Under the pieces are notes generated by a model that saw nothing but the letters and a program-made list of their open reading frames with translations, was not told the origin of the DNA and made no database searches. Made by a program: the position numbers and the translations under genes. Shown in pieces: positions 7,211 through 13,801 of a DNA stretch of 15,469 nt. Numbering within the stretch: position 1 is the stretch's first letter; every line of letters starts with the position of its first letter. The stretch is from an uncultured Bacillota bacterium. Lineage in GTDB: Bacteria > Bacillota > Clostridia > Lachnospirales > Lachnospiraceae. The stretch covers positions 1-15,469 of the forward strand of contig CAJKMA010000062.1 of the NCBI GenBank assembly GCA_905200905.1. Direction: 5' to 3'.

Positions 7211-7750
7211 ATGATTGATTACAAAAAATTAGAACTCGTTGGCAAACATGCCGGTTTTACTCATATTGCACCCCTTGATTGCAGCACCATCCAACTTCTG
7301 CCAGAGGTTCGGCAAATGTGCGCCAGCAACACCTGTCATATGTATGGCAAAAACTGGTCCTGTCCTCCTGGCTGCGGTACCCTGGAGGAATGTGAAAACC
7401 GTGTCCGTCAGTATCGTCACGGTATTCTGGTACAAACTGTAGGAAACCTAGAAGATTCCATGGATGTGGAAACCATGATGGAAACAGAAGTTGCTCACAA
7501 AGAGCATTTCTTTGCCCTGGAGGATGTTTTAAGAGCAGACTATCCTAAGATGCTCCCTATCGGCGCTGGATGCTGCACCCGTTGCAAAGAATGTACTTAT
7601 CCAGAAGCGCCCTGCCGTTTTCCTGACAAAACTTTTGCTTCCATGGAGGCTTATGGTATGCTAGTAACCCAGGTCTGCCAGGACAATAATCTTACCTATT
7701 ATTATGGGCCTTGTACTATTACATATACTAGTTGTTTTTTACTGGAATAA
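7211..7750 (+). CDS. DUF2284 cysteine-rich putative metal-binding protein
   Basis: Biochemical function unknown. The 179-residue protein has 14 cysteines, many in the pattern of DUF2284: C37-x4-C42 followed by NWSCPPGC (C51, C55) and C61, then GCCTRCKECTYPEAPC (C121, C122, C125, C128, C135), and C156, C168 and C175 near the end. Such spacing suggests an Fe-S cluster or other metal site. No signal peptide or membrane helix is seen, so it should be cytoplasmic. AAAGGAAG precedes the ATG, and the gene starts 30 bases after the RACo gene, implying one operon. Genes of this family are often found with corrinoid methyltransferases; a role in electron supply to the activator or in corrinoid handling is a guess from context. 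Confidence 0.8.
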   Translation: MIDYKKLELVGKHAGFTHIAPLDCSTIQLLPEVRQMCASNTCHMYGKNWSCPPGCGTLEECENRVRQYRHGILVQTVGNLEDSMDVETMMETEVAHKEHFFALEDVLRADYPKMLPIGAGCCTRCKECTYPEAPCRFPDKTFASMEAYGMLVTQVCQDNNLTYYYGPCTITYTSCFLLE

Positions 7751-7790
7751 AGGCTATAATGAAGAAAATGACACATGGGAAGAATACAGT

Positions 7791-8438
7791 ATGGGAAATA
7801 ACAATAACATCTTGGAAGAAATCGGTAAATCCGTAGAAAAGGGACATTACAAAACAACAGAAGAACTCCTTACAAAAGCCTTAAAGCAGCACATTCCTGC
7901 CTTGGAAATTTTGGAAAAAGGCCTCGTACCTGCTATGCGTCAAATGGGGGAACATTATAAAAATAATGAAGCTGATATCCCCAGAATTCTAGCCTCTGCC
8001 AGATGTATGAGAAAGGGTCTGGATCTCCTCTCTCCAAACTTGGAAACCGAGAGAGGACTCTATGTAGGAACTGTGGTTTTAGGTACCGTAGAGGGTGATC
8101 TTCACGATGTTGGAAAAAACCTAGTTGCTATTATGTTCCGAAGTGCTGGCTTTAAAGTCATTGACCTAGGTGTTGATATCTCGGAAAAACAATTTATTAA
8201 AGCTGTACGACAAAATCCGGATGTTTCCATTGTTTGTCTTTCTTCACTCTTGACCACCGCTTGTTCCAGTATGCAGCATACTGTAAAAGCCATCCGCCAG
8301 TCTGATACTCAGCACCGCCTTAAAATCATGGTAGGTGGCGGCGCTGTAACAAAGGAATTTGCTGAACAAATCGGAGCTGACGGCTACTCAGAATCTGCAG
8401 TAGACGCCGCTGAACTAGCGAAAACTTTTATTCTGTAG
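7791..8438 (+). CDS. Cobalamin-binding corrinoid protein (MttC/MtgC type), copy 2
   Basis: A second methyl-carrier corrinoid protein, 215 residues, with the same two-domain plan as the one at 4835. Residues 1-90 form the helical cap (ILASARCMRKGLDLLSPNLE). Residues 91-215 form the B12 domain with EGDLHDVGKN, in which His105 should be the lower cobalt ligand, then CLSSLLTTA and VGGGAVT. It is clearly diverged from copy 1, especially in the cap and C-terminal parts, so it is not a recent duplication. The frame is open from 7704, but the start at 7791 gives a family-like N-terminus, avoids overlap with the DUF2284 gene and has a modest GGGAAGA ribosome site. The weak ribosome site may mean lower expression than copy 1. 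Partner methyltransferase unknown. Confidence 0.88.
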   Translation: MGNNNNILEEIGKSVEKGHYKTTEELLTKALKQHIPALEILEKGLVPAMRQMGEHYKNNEADIPRILASARCMRKGLDLLSPNLETERGLYVGTVVLGTVEGDLHDVGKNLVAIMFRSAGFKVIDLGVDISEKQFIKAVRQNPDVSIVCLSSLLTTACSSMQHTVKAIRQSDTQHRLKIMVGGGAVTKEFAEQIGADGYSESAVDAAELAKTFIL

Positions 8439-8472
8439 CAACTTTAACTTACATAACTCAGGAGGAGACACC

Positions 8473-10002
8473 TTGCAGCTCACATCTATACTTTTATACG
8501 AAAACTTAAAGAAACATTTTCATATTGCTGAATACCGTCTTCTTTCAAAAAATCAGCCCCTTGCCCGCCCTTTTTTCTATGAGGCAGACAGGGGGCTTCA
8601 AAGTAACCATATTTATCTTACTACAGAGGTCTTGGATTTAGAATTCTTCCATTCCATGCCAGAAGATGTGATTTTTGTTATCTGCCAGAAAAACGAAACT
8701 TCTGTTCTTCCAAAAGGCAAATTTTCCTGTATTCTACTTTCCAGCCATACGTCTGCTATTCATGTATTTAATTTTATCCAGTCTATCTTTGATTATTACG
8801 AAGAGTGGGAAAAACAACTGGTTTCTATCTGCCAACAGGATGGAAGCCTTACCGATCTTTTGGATACTTCCAGAAAAGTATTTCAAAATCCCCTCCGTAT
8901 TACAGACATGGATTTTTCTCTTACTGCACAATCCGGTCTATCCCAAACTCCGGAGGAATATGATATTTTTCGAGATTCAACCAAGCGAGTGGAATACCTG
9001 AATGCCTTTTTACAAGATGAAGCCTGTCAAATACCCCCACAGGAAATCAATCCTGTGCTATTTCCTTCTTATATCAGCGGACATCGTTCTCTGAATATCA
9101 ATCTTTTTTTAGAAGAGCAGGCGAAATACCATTTATCCATTATTGAGCACGAGTCACCCTTCTCGGAATCTGATTGGTATTTAATTACGATTCTGGCACA
9201 TCATGCAGAATACATTGTTCATCGAATGCATTCCGAATCTTCGTCCAGAAGTACAACATTACAATCTATTTTTCAAAGTATTCTTTCGGACCGAACTGCA
9301 GACTATATGAATATCAGCCATCTTTTGGAACATGTGGAATGGCTTCCGTCCCATTCCTATCTGTGTTCTGTGATTTTGGCTCCTGGCTCTGGCCGCTGGT
9401 CCTTAAACAATAACACCATTTGCCAATATATCAGCAACGACTTTCCTGCATCCTGCAGCATTGTCTTTAAGGAACATGTAGTAAGCTTTTATAATCTAAG
9501 TCTTCTTGCCATGGAGCCAGAAGATGTATTTCAAACCCTGGTTTACTTTATCCGAGACAGTATGTTAAAAGCAGGCTACAGCCGTCCCATGACAGGGCAC
9601 ATGAATCTGAGGCGTCAATACCTTCAGGCTCTAACTGCCCTTACTATGGGTTGTGAAATCCAACCTCAGCTCTGGATTCATCATTTCAGCCAAATTGCAA
9701 TGCCTTATATTTTAAAACAGGCCACAAAAATTTTCCCTGGCTATATGATTTGCTACGAGAAACTTCTGGACCTGCAAAAATCGGATGCAGTCCAAAACAC
9801 AGACTATATGAAAACCTTGCGGGTATATCTGGAGCATAACTTGAACACTGTGCAAACTGCCAAGGCTCTGTTTATCCACAGAAGTACCTTTCTCTACCGC
9901 CTGGAACGAATAAAAGCACTTCTGGAAACGGATTTGGAAGACCCAGAGGAATTATTTTATCTGAATCTGTCCTTTCGACTTTTAGAAATGGATAACTTGT
10001 AA
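8473..10002 (+). CDS. PucR/CdaR-family transcriptional regulator
   Basis: A 509-residue regulator whose last ~60 residues carry the PucR C-terminal helix-turn-helix: YLEHNLNTVQTAKALFIHRS followed by TFLYRLERI and LFYLNLSFRLLE. The preceding ~150 residues would be the central regulatory segment. The N-terminal ~250 residues are not a recognisable PucR, GAF or sugar-diacid sensor domain by eye; they are likely to sense a ligand. No membrane helices. Translation starts at TTG (8473), six bases after GGAGGAG, a strong ribosome site compensating for a weak codon. It is the last gene of the corrinoid locus and lies 34 bases after copy 2 of the corrinoid protein, so it probably controls this locus in response to the methyl donor or a metabolite. 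The dyads at 3868-3912 are a candidate target. Confidence 0.82.
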   Translation: MQLTSILLYENLKKHFHIAEYRLLSKNQPLARPFFYEADRGLQSNHIYLTTEVLDLEFFHSMPEDVIFVICQKNETSVLPKGKFSCILLSSHTSAIHVFNFIQSIFDYYEEWEKQLVSICQQDGSLTDLLDTSRKVFQNPLRITDMDFSLTAQSGLSQTPEEYDIFRDSTKRVEYLNAFLQDEACQIPPQEINPVLFPSYISGHRSLNINLFLEEQAKYHLSIIEHESPFSESDWYLITILAHHAEYIVHRMHSESSSRSTTLQSIFQSILSDRTADYMNISHLLEHVEWLPSHSYLCSVILAPGSGRWSLNNNTICQYISNDFPASCSIVFKEHVVSFYNLSLLAMEPEDVFQTLVYFIRDSMLKAGYSRPMTGHMNLRRQYLQALTALTMGCEIQPQLWIHHFSQIAMPYILKQATKIFPGYMICYEKLLDLQKSDAVQNTDYMKTLRVYLEHNLNTVQTAKALFIHRSTFLYRLERIKALLETDLEDPEELFYLNLSFRLLEMDNL

Positions 10003-10007
10003 AGAAT

Positions 10008-10077
10008 GAAGCTACCGTACTAATTATACATACAGGAAATATTCCTGATAGTTCTTAATACGATAGCTTCCTTTTTT
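10008..10077. terminator. Hairpin terminator between convergent regulator and ftsH genes
   Basis: GAAGCTACCGTAC (10008-10020) pairs, with a few mismatches or wobbles, with the arm ending in CGATAGCTTC (about 10058-10070), followed by CTTTTTT. A second small hairpin, CAGGAA-ATA-TTCCTG, lies in its loop. The T-run favours the plus strand and ends exactly where the ftsH stop codon begins. The minus-strand side has only a mixed ATTCTTT tract, so termination of ftsH is likely to be weaker. Confidence 0.7.
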
Positions 10078-11988
10078 CTATTCTCTTGTTTCTTCTTTCT
10101 TCCCTGTCTGCTCCGCCTCTTCATTCATCCCAATGCGTGGCTTCGTATTCAGAATCCGCATAAACTCTTCTCCTGTAATGGTTTCATTCTCATAAAGGAA
10201 TTTTGCCAATTCATGAAGTTTCGCAATGTTATCCTCCAGAATCTTATATGCTTTGTCATGCTGTTTTTTCACCAACTCAATGACTTTTTTATCAATCAAA
10301 GTCTGTGTTTCAAAAGAGCAGGACAAAGCACTGTCGCCTCCAAGATACTGATTTGACATGCTCTCCATAGCAACCATGTCAAATTCATCGCTCATACCAA
10401 ATCTGGAAATCATACCTCTTGCAATCTTAGTTGCCTGTTCAATATCGTTAGAAGCACCTGTTGTCACAGAATGGAAAATCAATTCCTCTGCTGCACGACC
10501 TCCAGTAAAGGTGGCAATCTTATTCTCCAGTTCTTCCTTAGACATGAGGAAATGTTCTCCTTCATCTACCTGCATGGTATAACCAAGAGCACCAGAAGTT
10601 CTTGGAATAATCGTAATCTTGTGTACCGGAGCTGAATTGGTCTGCAGCGCCGCAACCAAAGCATGTCCTACTTCATGATAGGAAACAATCAATTTTTCTT
10701 TCTCAGATAAAACCCTGCTCTTCTTCTGATATCCTGCAATAACTACCTCGATACTCTCTTCCATATCTGCCTGTGTAGCAAATCTTCTTCTGTCACGGAC
10801 AGCCCTTAATGCTGCCTCATTCACAATATTTGCCAATTCTGCACCAGACGCACCAGACGCTGCTTTCGCAATTTCATGAAAATCTACGTTATCTGAAATT
10901 TTAATTTTTCTTGCGTGTACTTTCAGGATTTCTTCTCGTCCTTTCAAATCCGGAAGCTCTACCGGAATTCTCCGGTCAAAACGCCCTGGCCGCAAAAGAG
11001 CCGGATCCAAAGAATCGGGACGGTTGGTTGCTGCCAGAATTACAACACCTTTCGATCCGTCAAACCCATCCATCTCTGTAAGGAGCTGGTTCAGAGTCTG
11101 TTCACGCTCATCATTTCCGCCCATATTGGCTCCATCACGCTTTTTACCAATGGTATCAATCTCATCAATAAACACAATACACGGCGCTTTTTCATTGGCC
11201 TGCTTAAACAAGTCTCTTACTTTTGCAGCACCCATACCTACAAACATTTCTACAAACTCAGAACCTGAAATAGAGAAAAACGGAACATTTGCCTCACCCG
11301 CTACGGCTTTCGCTAGAAGAGTCTTACCAGTTCCAGGAGGTCCTACTAAAAGTGCACCCTTTGGCATAGAAGCACCGATTTCTGTATATTTGTCAGGATA
11401 ATGAAGATAATCTACAATTTCTGACAAAAGCTCCTTTGCTTCATCCTCTCCTGCCACATCGGAAAACTTAATACCCGTAGCAGACTTCACATAAATCTTA
11501 GCATTGCTCTTGCCAAAAGCCATGGCTCCTGGTCCACCAGCTCCACCCATGTTCTTCATCATCCGTCTCATAAGCCATCCGCCCAGAGTCCAAATCAGAA
11601 CAAAAGGCAAAATCCAGGTAAAAAGGAAATTCACCAGTGGGTTCACTTTTTCTGGTAACTCAGAACCATATTTCACACCTGCATCATCCAAGCGCTCAAT
11701 AAGTTTTTCATCCTTTACATACCCAGTCTTAAAAATCTGAACCTTATCGCCTTTCCCTTCCTTTTTTTCAGAAAAATAAATAATTCCTTCTCCAAGGCTT
11801 ACTTCCGTAACCTTTCCTTTTTCCAAGTCACTAATAAACACATCATAACTGGTTTCCTTCACACTTCTCTCTGCCAGAGATGGTAAAACAAAAAAATTCA
11901 TTGCCACTAAAACCAGTAGAATAATCCCATAAAAAATCATGGTCGGTTTTTTAGGAGGCTTTGGTGTTTTGTTTTCTTTAATATCCAT
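10078..11988 (-). CDS. ftsH: ATP-dependent zinc metalloprotease FtsH
   Basis: Membrane-anchored hexameric AAA+ protease that degrades misfolded membrane proteins and selected regulators. The 636 residues are of normal length. Membrane helices lie at about 17-37 and 116-140, enclosing a ~75-residue extracytoplasmic part. The AAA domain has Walker A GPPGTGKT (216-223), pore motif FVGMGA (249-254), Walker B IVFIDEID (271-278) and the second region of homology TNRPDSLDPALLRPGRFDR (321-339). The protease domain has the zinc motif HEVGH (438-442), with D515 in ASNDI as the likely third ligand. The pore motif has Met where many FtsH proteins have Val, and the tail is short and acidic. GGAGGAG sits five bases before the ATG, and a promoter lies 47 bases upstream. 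All catalytic residues are present, so it should be active. Confidence 0.98.
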   Translation of the reverse strand: MDIKENKTPKPPKKPTMIFYGIILLVLVAMNFFVLPSLAERSVKETSYDVFISDLEKGKVTEVSLGEGIIYFSEKKEGKGDKVQIFKTGYVKDEKLIERLDDAGVKYGSELPEKVNPLVNFLFTWILPFVLIWTLGGWLMRRMMKNMGGAGGPGAMAFGKSNAKIYVKSATGIKFSDVAGEDEAKELLSEIVDYLHYPDKYTEIGASMPKGALLVGPPGTGKTLLAKAVAGEANVPFFSISGSEFVEMFVGMGAAKVRDLFKQANEKAPCIVFIDEIDTIGKKRDGANMGGNDEREQTLNQLLTEMDGFDGSKGVVILAATNRPDSLDPALLRPGRFDRRIPVELPDLKGREEILKVHARKIKISDNVDFHEIAKAASGASGAELANIVNEAALRAVRDRRRFATQADMEESIEVVIAGYQKKSRVLSEKEKLIVSYHEVGHALVAALQTNSAPVHKITIIPRTSGALGYTMQVDEGEHFLMSKEELENKIATFTGGRAAEELIFHSVTTGASNDIEQATKIARGMISRFGMSDEFDMVAMESMSNQYLGGDSALSCSFETQTLIDKKVIELVKKQHDKAYKILEDNIAKLHELAKFLYENETITGEEFMRILNTKPRIGMNEEAEQTGKKEETRE

Positions 11989-12034
11989 ACATACTCCTCC
12001 GTTATATATAATCTCAGGCTAAAGCCATATAAAA

Positions 12035-12063
12035 ACTATACTTCTTCTTACTTTATTATGCAA
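12035..12063 (-). promoter_or_regulatory. Putative sigma-A promoter of ftsH
   Basis: On the minus strand, TTGCAT (12058-12063) and TATAGT (12035-12040) are separated by exactly 17 bases, within the 127-base gap between the sigma-like gene and ftsH. No CIRCE or CtsR-type heat-shock operator was recognised beside it. Confidence 0.6.
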
Positions 12064-12115
12064 GGAAGAAAGCATATTAATTCTATTAAAAAAGAATAAA
12101 CCTTTCTGCTTTTGC

Positions 12116-12844
12116 TTATTTATCATCTCCAGTCAATCTTAACACAGATTCCATTTCTTCCACATCCATATCCAGAAATGCAGCTAATTCCTCTACGCTA
12201 TATTTCACATCCTCATCTTCCGTTAATTCTTTCACTTTGGCTTCTAAATTTCTCACCTTCTCCACCAGAATATCATCCTCTTTTTTCTGCTGGCTCTGCT
12301 CTTCCATAAACAGACGGATACTGCTCCTGATTTCGCTCATAAGCCAGGTATGAATCTCTTCCTGGGGTGCTGCCTGCTCTAATGCCATCAAAAGTCCCAT
12401 ATTTCCCTCTTGAAGTAAATCCCCAAAGAAAATTTCCCCAGAATGAAGTTCTTTGGCTATCTGCACTACTTCCTTCTGGTAGCTCTTCAAAATACTCTCT
12501 TTTACATCTTCTCCTGCTATGAAATCTGCCAAAAGCTGCTCTCGGTCAAAACCTTCTATTTCTCCAAAGGTTTCTAAATATTCCTCCAAATATTCTTCTT
12601 CCTCTGCAGTTAATGGAACTTGTAATACTTCTTCCACTTTTTGGGTCACTTCACACTTCTTGCTATAACCATGTACAGTAATACCCTGCATTTCCAGAAA
12701 ATCAAAAACCTTTTTCAGTTTTTCCTGATCCATTCCTTCCTCACCGAAAAACTGTTGCACTAGTTCTGCCTGCACTTGTTTCCCATTTTTCATGGCTAAT
12801 GTCTGTATTTCTTTTAATTTATCTTGAAACTCTTGAATATTCAT
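12116..12844 (-). CDS. Sigma-70-like protein lacking region 4
   Basis: A 242-residue protein resembling parts of a housekeeping sigma factor. Residues about 10-56 look like region 1.1 (QAELVQQFFGEEGMDQEKLK, then VFDFLEMQGI). Residues about 77-160 resemble regions 1.2-2.2, including LTAEEEEYLEEYLE and the core-RNA-polymerase-binding stretch GDLLQEGNMGLLMALE (141-156). The following part, where regions 2.3-2.4 should supply aromatic promoter-melting residues, is degenerate (IHTWLMSEIRSSIRLFMEEQ). Residues about 190-238 resemble region 3. There is no region 4, so -35 recognition is not expected. It may bind core polymerase without being a normal sigma factor, or act with a second subunit. It is strongly acidic. 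GAGGT precedes the ATG, and a promoter is seen upstream. The sigma relationship is clear by motif; the role is unknown. Confidence 0.75.
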   Translation of the reverse strand: MNIQEFQDKLKEIQTLAMKNGKQVQAELVQQFFGEEGMDQEKLKKVFDFLEMQGITVHGYSKKCEVTQKVEEVLQVPLTAEEEEYLEEYLETFGEIEGFDREQLLADFIAGEDVKESILKSYQKEVVQIAKELHSGEIFFGDLLQEGNMGLLMALEQAAPQEEIHTWLMSEIRSSIRLFMEEQSQQKKEDDILVEKVRNLEAKVKELTEDEDVKYSVEELAAFLDMDVEEMESVLRLTGDDK

Positions 12845-12881
12845 AAATATACCTCATCCCTTTTCGTTTGATTTATCTGGT

Positions 12882-12910
12882 ATTATACCACAGCACTACA
12901 CGCATATACA
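12882..12910 (-). promoter_or_regulatory. Putative extended -10 promoter of the sigma-like gene
   Basis: On the minus strand, TGGTATAAT contains a perfect -10 (12882-12887) with the extended TG. The -35 position 17 bases upstream (12905-12910) reads TGTATA, a poor match. The ATG at 12844 is about 38 bases downstream. Confidence 0.6.
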
Positions 12911-13152
12911 GAGGTTTTAATAATAAATAGCTGTTGTTGTTTGCTCCACCCTCATAAGTTCTCCATAAATCCAGCATTTGTTTTGTGATTTTAATTTTTC
13001 TGGTTTTGAATCTAACAAATAACGCAAACAGACTCATGGAAAACACATTCCATGAGCCTATCTCTTCATATCTCTTTATAAAGTTTTAAATCTGTTCTTA
13101 TTATTGGTACAAGCTTGATACAAAAATCATTTTCTATTTTGTTTTACATTAC
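12911..13152. other. Intergenic stretch, no gene seen
   Basis: AT-rich sequence between the sigma-like gene's promoter and the end of the metG remnant. Apart from the hairpin at 13031-13058, no reading frame, tRNA-like fold or repeat could be supported. Confidence 0.5.
13031..13058 (-). terminator. Hairpin terminator downstream of metG
   Basis: On the minus strand, GGCTCATGGAA pairs with TTCCATGAGTC around a six-base loop. The one non-Watson-Crick pair becomes G-U only when read on this strand, which supports a minus-strand RNA hairpin. The following tract (TGTTTGCGTTATTTG) is T-rich but interrupted. Confidence 0.6.
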
Positions 13153-13647
13153 TTAATATAATTTTGCCCCAGCCGGAATCTTGTCCTCAAGAATCAGAAC
13201 ATTCAAGCCTTCTCTTCCTTCTACAAGGTGTGTAGCGGAGATGATCATACCACAAGAATCAATTCCCATCATCTTACGTGGTGGAAGGTTTGTGATTGCA
13301 AGCAATGTCTTTCCAACCAGTTCTTCTGGCTCATAATAATCGTGAATACCACTTAAAATCACGCGGTCTTCACCACTTCCGTCATCCAGAACGAATTTCA
13401 GAAGCTTCTTGGATTTCGGAACTGCTTCACATTCTTTTACCTTTACAGCACGGAAATCTGATTTACTGAATGTTTCGAAATCAACCATATCTTTGAATAA
13501 TGGTTCCACTTCTACATTAGAGAAATCGATCTTTTCTGCCATGTCAGATGTAGCGGTAAATGTTGCAACAGATTTTGCCGGAGCAGACTGTGCAGCGTTG
13601 TTTGCTTCGTTCTTAGCAGCACCCTGTGACTTCATTGTCGGGAACAC
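13153..13647 (-). pseudogene. metG: C-terminal fragment of methionyl-tRNA synthetase (tRNA-binding domain only)
   Basis: Only the last ~165 residues of a long-type MetRS are present. Residues about 50-164 are the Trbp111/EMAP-like OB-fold that helps dimerise the enzyme and bind tRNA: EPLFKDMVDFETFSKSDFRA, VKECEAVPKSKKLLKF, LSGIHDYYEPEELVGK, LPPRKMMGIDSCGM and IPAGAKLY. A low-complexity Ala-rich linker precedes it (GAAKNEANNAAQSAPAKS). The HIGH and KMSKS catalytic parts are absent. The frame stays open only to 13680, where a TGA occurs in sequence that looks like the end of the adjacent mobile element. The remnant could be translated from GTG at 13647, but the nearest AAAAGG is about 20 bases upstream, so the site is poor. 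The metG 5' part should be at the far end of the element. If expressed alone, the product would resemble stand-alone Trbp111 proteins. Confidence 0.8.
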
Positions 13648-13761
13648 TGCCCGAACATTTACATAACCTTTTATTTCTATTCAAAAACCTACTTTATTTG
13701 TATGGCAAATATTTTTCATTTTCATATTTCTACTTAGCTCTTTATAACTATTTTGCCTGTC

Positions 13762-13788
13762 GGCTTAACTTTTGGCTTAATGGCTTAA
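13762..13788. repeat. Three direct GGCTTAA repeats near the element end
   Basis: GGCTTAA occurs at 13762-13768, 13774-13780 and 13782-13788, just past the integrase stop codon and roughly 100-140 bases from the presumed element end. In Tn916 the integrase N-terminal domain binds short direct repeats near each end; these are candidates for that role by position. Confidence 0.5.
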
Positions 13789-13801
13789 TAGAGATGTACT
13801 A

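Noticed and set aside
7704..7790. N-terminal extension of the second corrinoid protein overlapping the DUF2284 gene
   Set aside because: The extra 29 residues do not resemble the cap domain of the family, and the downstream ATG at 7791 gives the normal length.
11024..11401. 125-residue plus-strand reading frame opposite ftsH
   Set aside because: It mirrors the conserved AAA domain of FtsH on the other strand and has no independent signal.
12845..13152. Small RNA or tRNA gene in the largest intergenic gap
   Set aside because: Only a promoter for the sigma-like gene and one terminator-like hairpin were seen; no cloverleaf or other conserved RNA pattern could be built.
13645..13680. In-frame extension of the metG fragment upstream of 13647 as native coding sequence
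   Set aside because: The AT-rich stretch before the VFPTMK codons ends in a stop and looks like element-end DNA; the true crossover point cannot be placed from one end alone.
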